NCBI GenBank assembly: GCA_946549155.1
Contig: CAMNQN010000008.1
Coordinates: forward strand, 1-26,588
Origin: an uncultured Lachnospiraceae bacterium
Lineage (GTDB): Bacteria > Bacillota > Clostridia > Lachnospirales > Lachnospiraceae
DNA: 26,588 nucleotides
Reading direction: 5' to 3'
Shown: positions 1 to 8,169 of the stretch, piece by piece
Layout: each line of letters begins with the position of its first letter
How positions within the stretch are numbered: the stretch's first letter is position 1
Position numbers and translations under genes: made by a program
Notes under the pieces: model-generated
The model's input: the letters and a program-made list of their open reading frames with translations, nothing else
What the model was told of the DNA's origin: nothing
Database searches by the model: none

Positions 1-7
1 GCACTGA

Positions 8-34
8 GCCGGGAAATCATCAGGATTTCCTGGC
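8..34. repeat. 11-bp stem hairpin near window start
   Basis: Bases 8-18 and 24-34 are complementary over 11 positions (one G-T pair) around a 5-base loop. No T-run follows on either strand, so it is not a clear intrinsic terminator. The rest of 1-222 shows no gene I can support. It could be a REP-like element or part of a feature cut by the window edge. Confidence 0.4.
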
Positions 35-222
35 GAACTGCCCCGGTGCCCGGAATCGGAGGGCGGCTCTATCCTAGCGTTTCTTGTATCCGGAGCAGTT
101 TTCCAGAGGCATCTGCCCGCCCGCCCCGTCTTTTCCTGCGTCCTACAAATTAACAAAACACGAAGAAAATTGACACCGAAACAGTAGCAGCCGGTATACC
201 GCGAATATATAGGCCGTCCCGG

Positions 223-708
223 CTATGAGCTTACAATCTCTGCGAACTCTGCCCGGGCCGCACGACACAAATCTTCCGGCTTTAATTCGATCTGCACACC
301 CAGCCTGCCGCCGCTGACCACCATGGTTTCCAGCGTCCGGGCACTGCCGTCAATCCGGGTGACATACTGCTTTTTCATGCCTACCGCCGTACAGCCGCCC
401 CGGATATAACCGGTCACACTGTTAATCTCCTTCACATGGAGCATCTCCACTGACTTCTCCCCCACGCTGCAGGCCGCCTTTTTCAGATCCAGCTCTCTGT
501 CGATGGGAATCACAAACACAAAATAATTTTTGCTGTGTCCCACCGTCACCAATGTCTTGTAGACCTTCTCATGAGGCACTCCCAGCTGGTCTGCAATTTT
601 CTGCGCGTCCACAAATTCCCCGCACTCATAGGTCATGGCGGAATATGGAATCTTCTCTTTTTCCAGAATGCGCATGGCATTCGTTTTTATTTCTTTTGCT
701 TTTGCCAT
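223..708 (-). CDS. ybaK: YbaK/EbsC-type Cys-tRNA(Pro) deacylase
   Basis: The 161-residue product matches the YbaK/ProX-like editing family, which removes mischarged amino acids (typically Cys) from tRNA(Pro) in the cytoplasm. Visible family features are the KVYKTLV segment (about residues 48-54), the FVFVIPIDRELDLKKAA core and the GGCTAVGMKK segment near residue 103, with the conserved GG and the Lys used for tRNA contact. Length is normal for a free-standing family member. The start is ATG at 708 with GAGGAACGG upstream. It overlaps the 3' end of the ArsR-type gene by 22 bases, so translation is probably coupled to it. Family assignment is strong; which tRNA is edited is inferred from the family. 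Confidence 0.9.
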   Translation of the reverse strand: MAKAKEIKTNAMRILEKEKIPYSAMTYECGEFVDAQKIADQLGVPHEKVYKTLVTVGHSKNYFVFVIPIDRELDLKKAACSVGEKSVEMLHVKEINSVTGYIRGGCTAVGMKKQYVTRIDGSARTLETMVVSGGRLGVQIELKPEDLCRAARAEFAEIVSS

Positions 709-1388
709 TTTTTCCGTTCCTCTTTTTTCATCTTTTTCTCTGATTTCTTGCCCTCCAGCCGGGCTTCTTTTTTATCAGGACTTTCTTTCCCCCGCTCCTT
801 TTCTTTCCTGCCGGACTCCTTCTTTTTGCCGCCGTTTTTTTTCTTATCGAGATCTTTCCTGCCCTTCTCCGCTTTTTTCTTTTTTCGCTCCCGCATATCG
901 ATATCGGAGGATACCGCAGGCTCCGCTTCCACGCTGGGCCGAACCGTTTCCTCCGCCGGGGTATCCGCTGCGCCGGGTCGGACCGTTTCCTTTGCCGGGA
1001 CATCCGCCATGTCGGACCGAACTGTTTCCTCCGTTAGGGCATCCGCTGCACCGGGCCGGACCGTTTCCTTTGCCGGGACATCCGCTGCTTCCTTTTCCTG
1101 CCTCGTCTCCTGCTCCCCCAGATAACGTTTCAGGAATTTTCGGGCTGCCTCCACTACCTCCTGCTCAACAGTGTAGTACGTCCATTTTCCCTCTTTTCTG
1201 GCTGCCACCAGACCTGATTCGCAGAGCGCTTTCATATGATGGGACAGAGTGGACTGCACAACACTCACCTTTTCCAGAAGCTCCCCCGCATTCATCTCCC
1301 GTTCCATCAGAAGATCCAGAATAAAAAGGCGGTGCTTATCCCCCAGCGCCCGAAACACCTTTTCAAACTCCGGTTTTCTTTCATTCAT
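687..1388 (-). CDS. ArsR-family winged-helix regulator with repeat and Lys-rich tail
   Basis: I start this at the ATG at 1388, which has GGGGAGGAAGA directly upstream, rather than at an in-frame upstream ATG; this gives 233 residues. Residues 1-80 form an ArsR-type winged helix: the FRALGDKHRLFILDLL helix, the recognition segment VVQSTLSHHMKAL, and the wing RKEGKWTYYTV. Typical family members end near residue 100. Here a tail of about 130 residues follows: four 13-residue Pro/Thr/Val/Arg repeats (102-153), then a Lys/Glu/Arg-rich stretch (167-233) expected to be disordered and nucleic-acid binding. No metal-binding Cys pattern like CXC is seen, so the inducer is unknown. The gene overlaps the deacylase gene by 22 bases. 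Confidence 0.85.
   Translation of the reverse strand: MNERKPEFEKVFRALGDKHRLFILDLLMEREMNAGELLEKVSVVQSTLSHHMKALCESGLVAARKEGKWTYYTVEQEVVEAARKFLKRYLGEQETRQEKEAADVPAKETVRPGAADALTEETVRSDMADVPAKETVRPGAADTPAEETVRPSVEAEPAVSSDIDMRERKKKKAEKGRKDLDKKKNGGKKKESGRKEKERGKESPDKKEARLEGKKSEKKMKKEERKKWQKQKK
930..1085 (-). repeat. Four 39-bp in-frame tandem repeats
   Basis: The repeats encode 13-residue units of the type ADVPAKETVRPGA at residues 102-114, 115-127, 128-140 and 141-153 of the ArsR-type protein. Units 1 and 3 are identical at protein level and 2 and 4 are diverged. Whole-codon periodicity points to in-frame expansion and possible length variation between strains. Confidence 0.85.
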
Positions 1389-1457
1389 TCTTCTTCCTCC
1401 CCTCTGTATTACTCCCATTGCTGCCCACGGCAAAACAGCGGCGCCTGAGCAGTAACC

Positions 1458-2114
1458 TCAATGGCTTCGGAGAATCTCCCGCATCTCCTCCACCGTATGG
1501 GCAATATAAACCGCTCCCGCCTCCTCTAACTCCCCTGGGCGGGCAAAGCCTATGTAGGTTCCCAGACAGTCAATCCCACAGGCTGCTGCCCCCTCCACAT
1601 CGTGCTTCCGGTCACCCACCATCAAAATATGAGCTTTCATCTCTTCCGTAATATTCAATCGGGCAAAGGCTTCCCGGATCACATCCGCCTTTGCAGTGCG
1701 GCTTTCATCCATGCTGGCTCCCACCACCTCACAAAAGTAAGCGCGAAGACCGAACCTTTCCAGGATCCGCAGCACATACTCCTCCGGCTTGGAGGAAGCC
1801 ACCACCAACAGCTTTCCCTGTCTCTGAAGCTCCTCCAGCATTTCCGGTATTCCCTGGTAAACCACATTTTCAAAGATGCCCGTATCCTTAAACCGCTCCC
1901 GGTATTTTACCACAGCTCCCCTGGCCTGCTCCTCCTCCAGTCCGTAAAATTCCATGAAGGAACCAATCAGCGGCGGCCCGATAAAGGGCTCCAGCTTATC
2001 CAGATCCGGCTCCTCAATGCCGTAATGGCGAAGAGCATACTGCACGCATTTCGTAATACCCTCCTTAGGGTTCGTCAGTGTTCCATCCAAATCAAAAAAT
2101 ATATACTGGTACAT
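1458..2114 (-). CDS. HAD-superfamily hydrolase, phosphoglycolate phosphatase-like
   Basis: The 218-residue protein carries all four HAD motifs. Motif I is DLDGT with nucleophile Asp8 and acid/base Asp10, motif II is VVASSKP, motif III is the Lys in SRTAKADVI, and motif IV is MVGDRKHDVEGA. The helical cap between motifs I and II places it in the Gph/PpaX-like subfamily, which dephosphorylates small phosphorylated metabolites. The substrate cannot be read from sequence. The start is ATG at 2114, behind two GGAGG elements, rather than an upstream ATG that would overlap the neighbour. It lies 19 bases after the L,D-transpeptidase gene and is likely co-transcribed with it. Confidence 0.88.
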   Translation of the reverse strand: MYQYIFFDLDGTLTNPKEGITKCVQYALRHYGIEEPDLDKLEPFIGPPLIGSFMEFYGLEEEQARGAVVKYRERFKDTGIFENVVYQGIPEMLEELQRQGKLLVVASSKPEEYVLRILERFGLRAYFCEVVGASMDESRTAKADVIREAFARLNITEEMKAHILMVGDRKHDVEGAAACGIDCLGTYIGFARPGELEEAGAVYIAHTVEEMREILRSH

Positions 2115-2133
2115 CCTCCATCCTCCATTCAGG

Positions 2134-3801
2134 CTACTCGTATACAATCACCGGCGTCCCAATGGACACCGTATTATAGATCGTCTGTGCCGCCTCGTAG
2201 GGCGTATTCACACAGCCATGGGAACCGTTGCTCAGATAAATAGACCCGCCAAAATAATACCGGTTCTGCATATCATGAATTCCCACATCCCCGTCAAAGG
2301 GCATCCAGTAGTCTACCGGAGCCGCATAGCCTTCGCCCCGCAGCACATAATCCCGCATCTTGGCATCGATAGCCCAAACGCTTCCGGAGGGCGTGGCGTT
2401 TCCCTTATTAGGATTGCCCGTAACCACCGGGGTATCCACCACCAGATAACCGTTTTCATAACACCACATTTCCTGCATGGAAATGCAGACCTCCACATAA
2501 GTACCGCCGATGTCATTTTCCTTCCGGTCCATGGCCGTATAAACGTAAATGGGCTCCAGCGTTTCTGTTTTTCCTTCCTTCACCAAATCGCGCAGAATCT
2601 CTGCGGTGGCATTCTGATCAATCACCCAGCCGTAATCACCGCCGGTTACCGTAACCGCCGTTCCAATACTGGTGTAGAACACCCTCTCTTTACCAAATGT
2701 GTCATACTTCCCGGCCAGTTCCTCCACATAGGCCCAAATATGATTGTCATCGATATAATAATCGCCGTTTTCATCCTGGAAAATCCAGTTTTTTATCACA
2801 TTGGCATCCACCACCTCCTGGCGGTCGTCAAAGTCGTAGGTAACATGGGCTGTCAGCAGAGCATTCAGCTCCTCCACCTCCGCATTCAGCGCCTCGTCAT
2901 CCTGATAGATCACCGGATCAATGTAACAGCCTGCCTCATCCAGCGATACGCTGGATACTCCCTTATCCAGTGCGTCCATAATCACCGCTTTGGTCTTTTC
3001 GTAATCCAGCGTGGTCCCCATCACCTCCGGAACCACCTCATAGCCATAATCGGTATCGCCCCGGTACGCATCCTGGGGTGCCACCACATTTCCCGGCAAA
3101 AAGCAATTCATCTGCCGCAGCACCGAATCGATACTGTCCCGGTCATAGGTCGTACCAATGTCCAGATCATTGGATCTGCCCAAAAGCATCATTGCCGGCC
3201 ATACATAGCAGTGCTGCTTTTTTAACTGCCGTTCAATACCGCTCTCATCCTGATACTGGAGACTAATCTGGCTGGCGGTGATGATATCCTGCTTTTCATT
3301 CCGCAGCTCCACGGTCAGCGCATATTCACCGATCTTCTCCTTTACCTCCTCTTTCACCTGAGCAACCGTTTTTCTGCCACAGTCAATACCGTAAATCTGG
3401 GAGCCGGAATAGAAATGACCTCCAAAATAGACAGCCACCACCACATACGCAATCACCATCACCGCCGCCAGTGCCAGAAAAGCCGTCTTTACCGGGTCAA
3501 TCCCCCGCTTCCCCTTTTTATCCGAAGGCTCCCGCAAAAAGGACGCGGCGGCCGCTTCTCTGCTTCCTCCCGCCCGGCGGTTCCTGCTCCCTGCTCCGTT
3601 CTCCCGCCTGCCCCGGTTCTCAGCCTGCGCGTAACGGCTGCCGCCCTTCCGGCTCTCTTCCCGCCCACGGTGACTTTCACTCTGGGCATACCGACTCCCG
3701 CTCCGGTTCTTCCTGACATTCTCGCTCTCCAGCAGTCCACCACGGTGTCCGGTTCTTTCCCAGAGATTTCTTCCATCCAATTCATTTTGATCCCTATCCA
3801 T
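2134..3801 (-). CDS. Membrane-anchored L,D-transpeptidase with PG4-type region
   Basis: The 555-residue protein has an Arg/Ser-rich cytoplasmic N-terminal tail of about 100 residues and one transmembrane helix (about 105-126). A long extracellular part of the putative peptidoglycan-binding type 4 kind follows. A C-terminal YkuD catalytic domain has the SHGCVN signature with nucleophile Cys530 and the upstream GIHD His. Such enzymes make 3-3 peptidoglycan cross-links or attach proteins to the wall. The basic tail contains near-repeats of GSRYAQ, unusual for the family. ATG 3801 has GAAGGGAG upstream. It is a paralog of the next gene and precedes the HAD gene by 19 bases. Confidence 0.9.
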   Translation of the reverse strand: MDRDQNELDGRNLWERTGHRGGLLESENVRKNRSGSRYAQSESHRGREESRKGGSRYAQAENRGRRENGAGSRNRRAGGSREAAAASFLREPSDKKGKRGIDPVKTAFLALAAVMVIAYVVVAVYFGGHFYSGSQIYGIDCGRKTVAQVKEEVKEKIGEYALTVELRNEKQDIITASQISLQYQDESGIERQLKKQHCYVWPAMMLLGRSNDLDIGTTYDRDSIDSVLRQMNCFLPGNVVAPQDAYRGDTDYGYEVVPEVMGTTLDYEKTKAVIMDALDKGVSSVSLDEAGCYIDPVIYQDDEALNAEVEELNALLTAHVTYDFDDRQEVVDANVIKNWIFQDENGDYYIDDNHIWAYVEELAGKYDTFGKERVFYTSIGTAVTVTGGDYGWVIDQNATAEILRDLVKEGKTETLEPIYVYTAMDRKENDIGGTYVEVCISMQEMWCYENGYLVVDTPVVTGNPNKGNATPSGSVWAIDAKMRDYVLRGEGYAAPVDYWMPFDGDVGIHDMQNRYYFGGSIYLSNGSHGCVNTPYEAAQTIYNTVSIGTPVIVYE

Positions 3802-3846
3802 ACTATACTCCCTTCACCAACGGCACTCCAGGACGCACTTTCCTCT

Positions 3847-3888
3847 GAAATGAAAGAAAGGCCCTGTTTGATTCTATCCTACAGGGCC
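3847..3888 (-). terminator. Intrinsic terminator between the two transpeptidase genes
   Basis: On the minus strand GGCCCTG and CAGGGCC (3882-3888 and 3860-3866) pair perfectly around a 15-base loop and are followed by a T-rich TTTCTTTCATTTC run. It sits after the 3949 gene's stop, so the two paralogs probably form separate transcripts, or the hairpin attenuates read-through. Confidence 0.65.
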
Positions 3889-3948
3889 ACATTTTATTCG
3901 CAGCAGTTCAGATACCTGACTGTCACGGTATCCGGCCGTTAATCCATT

Positions 3949-5385
3949 CTATTTATAAAGAATGATAGCCACGCCAGTGTCAATGCTATCATAAATCCTC
4001 TGCGCCGCGTCAAGGGGCAAATTCACACAGCCATGGGAACCATTCGTCTGATAAATGCTGCCGCCAAAGGAACTTCTCCAGGTAGCATCGTGCAGCCCCT
4101 GTCCGTCAAAGAAGGGCATCCAGTAGGTTACCGGCGTCTCCCAGCCGTTCTCCGCATTTCCCCCCGTGAGCACAGAAGGGCTCTCCTTATAAGCCAGCGG
4201 AAAGGCTCCCGTCTGAGTCTCCGTCCCCTTAGCTACAGAACCGCTGACTATATCACTCTCCACCACCAGGCTGCCGTCCACATAGAACCAGACATGCTGC
4301 GCTGACAGGTTAATCTCCACATAGGTACCGGCCAGATCATCCAGGCCGTTTCTTTTGTATCCTGTGTGGGAATACACCGGCTCCCGCTCCACTGCGGTAT
4401 TCGCCTGAATATCAGCCAGGAGCTGGGAAAACTCCCCGTCCTCATCCACCAGATAACCGTATTCGTTCAGATTACCGGGAATCGTCACTGTGGTACCTAC
4501 GGAAGTCTCAAAGGTGCGGTCATAAAAAACCGTATTGTACTTCTGAGCCAGCTCAATCACATAATTATAGATGGCCTCCTCATCCAGGCTGGCATTTCCG
4601 TCCTCCAGAATCAACCAGTTCTGAATCGTATCCCAGTCCACCACCACCTTTTCCTCCCCGAAAAGGTAGGTGATCTCTGCCTTCACATAATGATTGTAAA
4701 TATTGCACAGATTATTCAACTCAATGTCGTCATGGGTAACCTGTGGCTTTATGTAAATCGAATCCGGTATGTCAATGATCAGATCCGGCTGCGGGTCCCT
4801 GGCAGCCACCAGGTCATCCACCTGTTTCTTCACCAAAGCCTGCAGATCCCCGTCGGCGAATTTCGTACCGTTGACCTCCGGCTCAATATAATAATTCTTA
4901 TTCTCCGCATCATAACACATCCGGGCATCCACACTGTCCACCCGCTCATTTTTCAGAGCCCCGCTGTTCACCGCGCTCTGAAATGCCGCCTCATCAAAGG
5001 AAAAAGGCACCGTCACCTGAAAATTGTTGCCATACATTAAACTCTGAACCAGGACAGTAATGCTGCTTTTCTGTTTGCCCAGCGCCTCCTCCAGAGATTT
5101 CTGCAGCGCACTCTCATCCACCGTATAGCCCAGCTCCTCCAGGGATATCTTCATAGCTTCCTCTCCCTGCTCGTTAAGCTGTACCATGGGGACACTGTAT
5201 GCCTTCACCAGCATAGTCAGCATTTCCTTCGGTGTTTTCTCCGATGCGTCAAATCCGTTTATGGTTGTGTTCTCAAAATAAGTCGTTCTGTCCCACTGCT
5301 GCTTCAGATAAATCCCACCGGCGATCCCTGCACCGGCCAGCAGCACAAAACAGATAATAATCACTGTCGTTAATACTTTCTTCAC
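3949..5385 (-). CDS. Second L,D-transpeptidase (paralog)
   Basis: The 478-residue protein opens with an uncleaved-type membrane anchor (residues 1-28) and lacks the long basic tail of its neighbour. The extracellular PG4-like region is followed by a YkuD domain ending in SHGCVNLPLDAAQ, nucleophile Cys453, with the GLHD His upstream. The start codon is GTG at 5385 with AAGGGGAG nine bases upstream. The C-terminal 130 residues align closely with the 2134-3801 product, which shows tandem duplication. Expected role: 3-3 cross-linking of peptidoglycan outside the membrane. Specialisation between the two copies cannot be read from sequence. Confidence 0.9.
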   Translation of the reverse strand: MKKVLTTVIIICFVLLAGAGIAGGIYLKQQWDRTTYFENTTINGFDASEKTPKEMLTMLVKAYSVPMVQLNEQGEEAMKISLEELGYTVDESALQKSLEEALGKQKSSITVLVQSLMYGNNFQVTVPFSFDEAAFQSAVNSGALKNERVDSVDARMCYDAENKNYYIEPEVNGTKFADGDLQALVKKQVDDLVAARDPQPDLIIDIPDSIYIKPQVTHDDIELNNLCNIYNHYVKAEITYLFGEEKVVVDWDTIQNWLILEDGNASLDEEAIYNYVIELAQKYNTVFYDRTFETSVGTTVTIPGNLNEYGYLVDEDGEFSQLLADIQANTAVEREPVYSHTGYKRNGLDDLAGTYVEINLSAQHVWFYVDGSLVVESDIVSGSVAKGTETQTGAFPLAYKESPSVLTGGNAENGWETPVTYWMPFFDGQGLHDATWRSSFGGSIYQTNGSHGCVNLPLDAAQRIYDSIDTGVAIILYK

Positions 5386-5469
5386 AAATATTCTCCCCTT
5401 GTATTTTTAAGTGCAGCTCACGCCTCCCTCAAAAGCTGTCACCTATCCCCTTTCAAAGCAAAACATGTT

Positions 5470-6738
5470 TTATCTGGTCTTTGCGCGGTAAACCATCAGC
5501 CAAATTCCGCCAAAAAGCATCCATGCCGCCGAAGTGCCCTGACAAACCAGCCCCAGATAATCGTCCGGGGACATGGGCAGCATCCCCACAACGGAAAGAA
5601 TACACAGGATAATCGCCATCACCGGAACAAAGACCGGAATTCTTCCCAGATTCGCACCGGTTTTCACGTTCATTTTAATCACCTTGATACTGTGCAGAAG
5701 CTGGACATAAAACAGCACCGTAAACACAGAAAGCAGAATCATAATCACCAGCAAAATGATGCCCACGATAATCGACGCCGTCGAGGAAGCAGCTCCCGCC
5801 GCCACCACAAAGGCCACAGAGATAATTAACCCTGCCGTCAGAAGCAGACAAAGGAAAATAAACTTCAAAAGCAGCATCACCTTCGTCATGGTATACCCTG
5901 TAGTGGAAACAGGACCACCGTCCCGCCTCGTAAGCAGGAATATCAGCCAAAGCCCCAGACAGACAATCACGCCCGGCAGGCTCAACACTGCACCCGCCGC
6001 CAGAATGATCGTAGCGCTTAACCCTTCCACCATATCAATCACGCCGTTGAGGAAAGTGATGGCCATGCTGGAGCCCAGTGCAGACTGCGCCGCCGCCTGG
6101 AACGCATTCAGCGTATGTATCACATTGCCTCCCACCACATTAATAATAGAAGAAACAGTCGCAGCCGTATAAAGCAAAAGCATAAGGAAAAACAGCGGAG
6201 ACCTCACCATCTTTCTGGCCTTTTGCATCAGCTGCTGGCCGCCTCCCGTTCCTGCCCCCGCAAACTGCACCCTTCCGTAATCATGTCCACCCTGGGACGG
6301 CACAGGCTGCCCATACTGCTGCGCCTGCTGCTGGTAGCCGTAAGCCTGGCCGCCATACTGCTGCTGCACATCCGGCTGGTCGTATTCCTGGGAATAGCCA
6401 TATCTTTGTCCCTCATAGGGCTGCTGCTGCGCCGCGTAGGTCTGTCCCCGCTGCACATCCTGCCGGGGATATCCCTGATCCCCATAATAAGCGCCGGGAT
6501 TTTGGCCATAGGGCATTCCCTGACCGGAAAACCTTCCGTCATCCAATCCTTCCTCTGAAATCTTTATATCCTGCGGATCCAGGTCCGGCTCCTCGTCCGC
6601 CAGGGCGTTCTCTTCCTCCGGAACCTCCTCCGCCTTCATCGCCTGCTGCGGCGGAAGCTCCAGCAACGGATTCCCACACTTGGAGCAATTCTGACTGGCG
6701 TCGTCATTTTCATTGCCGCAATACATACATCTTTTCAT
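5470..6738 (-). CDS. Zinc-ribbon, Gln/Tyr/Gly-rich multi-pass membrane protein
   Basis: The 422-residue protein starts with a zinc ribbon (Cys4, Cys7, Cys18, Cys21). An acidic linker follows, then about 90 residues of low-complexity Gln/Tyr/Gly/Pro sequence with PYGQ, YGGQ and YGYQ-type near-repeats. The C-terminal half has several hydrophobic helices (from about residue 190) and no catalytic motif I recognise. This architecture is common for unnamed Clostridia membrane proteins. ATG 6738 has AAGGAG upstream and a good promoter lies at 6819-6847. The prion-like middle segment suggests self-association near the membrane, which is inference only. I do not recognise a function. Confidence 0.8.
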   Translation of the reverse strand: MKRCMYCGNENDDASQNCSKCGNPLLELPPQQAMKAEEVPEEENALADEEPDLDPQDIKISEEGLDDGRFSGQGMPYGQNPGAYYGDQGYPRQDVQRGQTYAAQQQPYEGQRYGYSQEYDQPDVQQQYGGQAYGYQQQAQQYGQPVPSQGGHDYGRVQFAGAGTGGGQQLMQKARKMVRSPLFFLMLLLYTAATVSSIINVVGGNVIHTLNAFQAAAQSALGSSMAITFLNGVIDMVEGLSATIILAAGAVLSLPGVIVCLGLWLIFLLTRRDGGPVSTTGYTMTKVMLLLKFIFLCLLLTAGLIISVAFVVAAGAASSTASIIVGIILLVIMILLSVFTVLFYVQLLHSIKVIKMNVKTGANLGRIPVFVPVMAIILCILSVVGMLPMSPDDYLGLVCQGTSAAWMLFGGIWLMVYRAKTR

Positions 6739-6818
6739 CTTCCGTTTCTCCTTCGATCATTCTTTGCGCCGGCATATGTAATCTCTTTTTCGGTTCGCCC
6801 AGCTGCATATCATGTTTC

Positions 6819-6847
6819 ATTATAGCTCATTCAAAACATGAGAGCAA
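6819..6847 (-). promoter_or_regulatory. Sigma-A-type promoter for the zinc-ribbon gene
   Basis: On the minus strand TTGCTC (6842-6847) and TATAAT (6819-6824) are separated by exactly 17 bases, about 80 bases upstream of the 6738 start codon. Confidence 0.7.
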
Positions 6848-6902
6848 GTATTCTGGAAACAATATTTTTGTAATAATTTTCATTTTCATTGTACTTAGTA
6901 TG

Positions 6903-7091
6903 TTACTGTCCCTGGGACACTGCGCGGGCCATAAGCTGACATTGCCCGCTGTGAATACAGTTCCCGTAGGCACAGTCCGACTCCAGAAATGTCCGGGTAC
7001 CGTCCGGCTCTCTCCGGTATTCACAAAGCACTATTCTTGACTGATTCTGCGCCTTGCAAAATCCGTTTACAAATTCTTCTACAATCTCCAT
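6903..7091 (-). CDS. Small Cys-containing conserved protein
   Basis: This 62-residue protein has four Cys: an early one in NGFCKAQNQ, then CEYRRE, DCAYGNC and GQC. They could form a small metal or disulfide site. Start ATG 7091 has AGAGGG ten bases upstream. It follows the CmpB-like gene by 26 bases and probably closes that operon. I recognise the general type from Lachnospiraceae genomes but no function. It is short, but its codon use and ribosome binding site support a real gene. Confidence 0.65.
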   Translation of the reverse strand: MEIVEEFVNGFCKAQNQSRIVLCEYRREPDGTRTFLESDCAYGNCIHSGQCQLMARAVSQGQ

Positions 7092-7117
7092 TGCATCTTT
7101 CCCTCTTTCTATCTGTT

Positions 7118-8158
7118 TTACTTATCCCCGTTCTGTTCCGGATCTCCCCGAAACATCTTTTTTATTTCATCCAGAATTTCCGGATTCCGCTTCCACACGG
7201 TACCCGGATTTCGCTTCAGCAGGCCGTTAACTCCCCGGTAATAACCGCTGCGCAGCACTTCCTGCATAGCGTCTTTTCGGTTATACAGTTTCCCAAGCTC
7301 CTCCTGTAAAACTTCCACAGTCCGCCCGGTTTTCTCCTGGAATGCCTCCACGGTCCGCCCGGTTTTCTCCTGGAATGCCTCCACGGTTCGACCAGTCTTC
7401 TCCTGGAATGCCTCCATAGTCCGGCCAGTCTTCTCCTGGAATGCCTCCACAGTCCGGCTGGTCTTCTCCTGGAATGCCTCCATGGTCCGACCGGTCTTCT
7501 CCTGGAATGCCTCCATGGTCCGGCCAGTTTTCTCCTGGAACGGCTCCACCACCCGCTCCTTCAGATCCTGCGTCAGTTCCTCAAGCCCCACCTGAATACC
7601 ACGCATCTCTTCCTTCAGCTTTTCCGCCCAAATCAGCAGACTGCCAAAATCCCTGGCAGCCTTGAAGGAAGTGGAAAAATCCGCCACCGACACAAGGGTG
7701 ATGATTGCATCCAGCCGGTATACCCATATTTTCCCCAGGCTCTCCACAAAGGCCGCAATGGGAGGATGAATCACATATACCGCCGCCAGCGTCATCACCC
7801 CCCAGCAAAGCGTGGATTTCAGGCAGACATAGCCGTTGATATTCAAAAACTGTGTGCTGTAATCCCAATAACGGACACGAAAAAGCGCCTCCATTACCGC
7901 CCCGGTCACATATTCCAGAATCGTAGCCGCCAGCATTCCCACCAGCGCCATAAGCACCCAATTTCCTCTAAAGGGCTCACTGACCAGCAGAACACAAAGG
8001 GCTCCACTGCCATAAATCGGCAGTAAGGGCCCCTTCATAAATCCCCTGTTTACAAATTTTCTCTCACAAACTGACACATAACAGGTCTCCCAAATCCATC
8101 CTGCAAAACAGTAAATATAAAAACACAGTACCCACTGAGCGATCAGTTCTCTCTGCAA
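7118..8158 (-). CDS. CmpB-type membrane protein with hendecad-repeat tail
   Basis: Residues 1-160 hold about five transmembrane segments and match the 'putative ABC transporter permease' (CmpB, PF06541) type seen in Clostridia, with the signature FAGWIWETCY near the start and ILEYVTGAVMEALF further on. The rest is cytoplasmic: a helical linker, then eight 11-residue repeats of the TVEAFQEKTGR type (203-290), predicted to be a long amphipathic helix, then a basic tail. No ATPase partner is adjacent, so a transport role is doubtful. The start is TTG at 8158 with TAGGAG eight bases upstream; an ATG just upstream is out of frame. It lies 11 bases after telA and is likely in its operon. Confidence 0.8.
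   Translation of the reverse strand: MQRELIAQWVLCFYIYCFAGWIWETCYVSVCERKFVNRGFMKGPLLPIYGSGALCVLLVSEPFRGNWVLMALVGMLAATILEYVTGAVMEALFRVRYWDYSTQFLNINGYVCLKSTLCWGVMTLAAVYVIHPPIAAFVESLGKIWVYRLDAIITLVSVADFSTSFKAARDFGSLLIWAEKLKEEMRGIQVGLEELTQDLKERVVEPFQEKTGRTMEAFQEKTGRTMEAFQEKTSRTVEAFQEKTGRTMEAFQEKTGRTVEAFQEKTGRTVEAFQEKTGRTVEVLQEELGKLYNRKDAMQEVLRSGYYRGVNGLLKRNPGTVWKRNPEILDEIKKMFRGDPEQNGDK
7289..7552 (-). repeat. Eight 33-bp tandem repeats (11-residue units)
   Basis: Units encode xxExFQEKTGR. The six central copies differ only at Met/Val in position 2 and one Gly-to-Ser change; the first and last are diverged. The DNA is also highly similar between units, indicating recent expansion by slippage or unequal crossing-over. 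An 11-residue period equals three helical turns, so a straight amphipathic helix or coiled coil is expected. Confidence 0.92.
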
Positions 8159-8169
8159 CTCTTCATCTC

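Noticed and set aside
535..1324. Plus-strand Phe/Ser/Pro-rich frames opposite the ArsR-type gene
   Set aside because: Composition is the complement of the Lys/Glu-rich tail; no start signal.
2218..5040. Long plus-strand frames opposite the transpeptidase genes
   Set aside because: They are antisense shadows of well-supported minus-strand genes, with no ribosome sites or recognisable domains.
7289..7552. 33-bp repeats as a possible CRISPR array
   Set aside because: No spacers; units abut and encode a continuous in-frame protein repeat.
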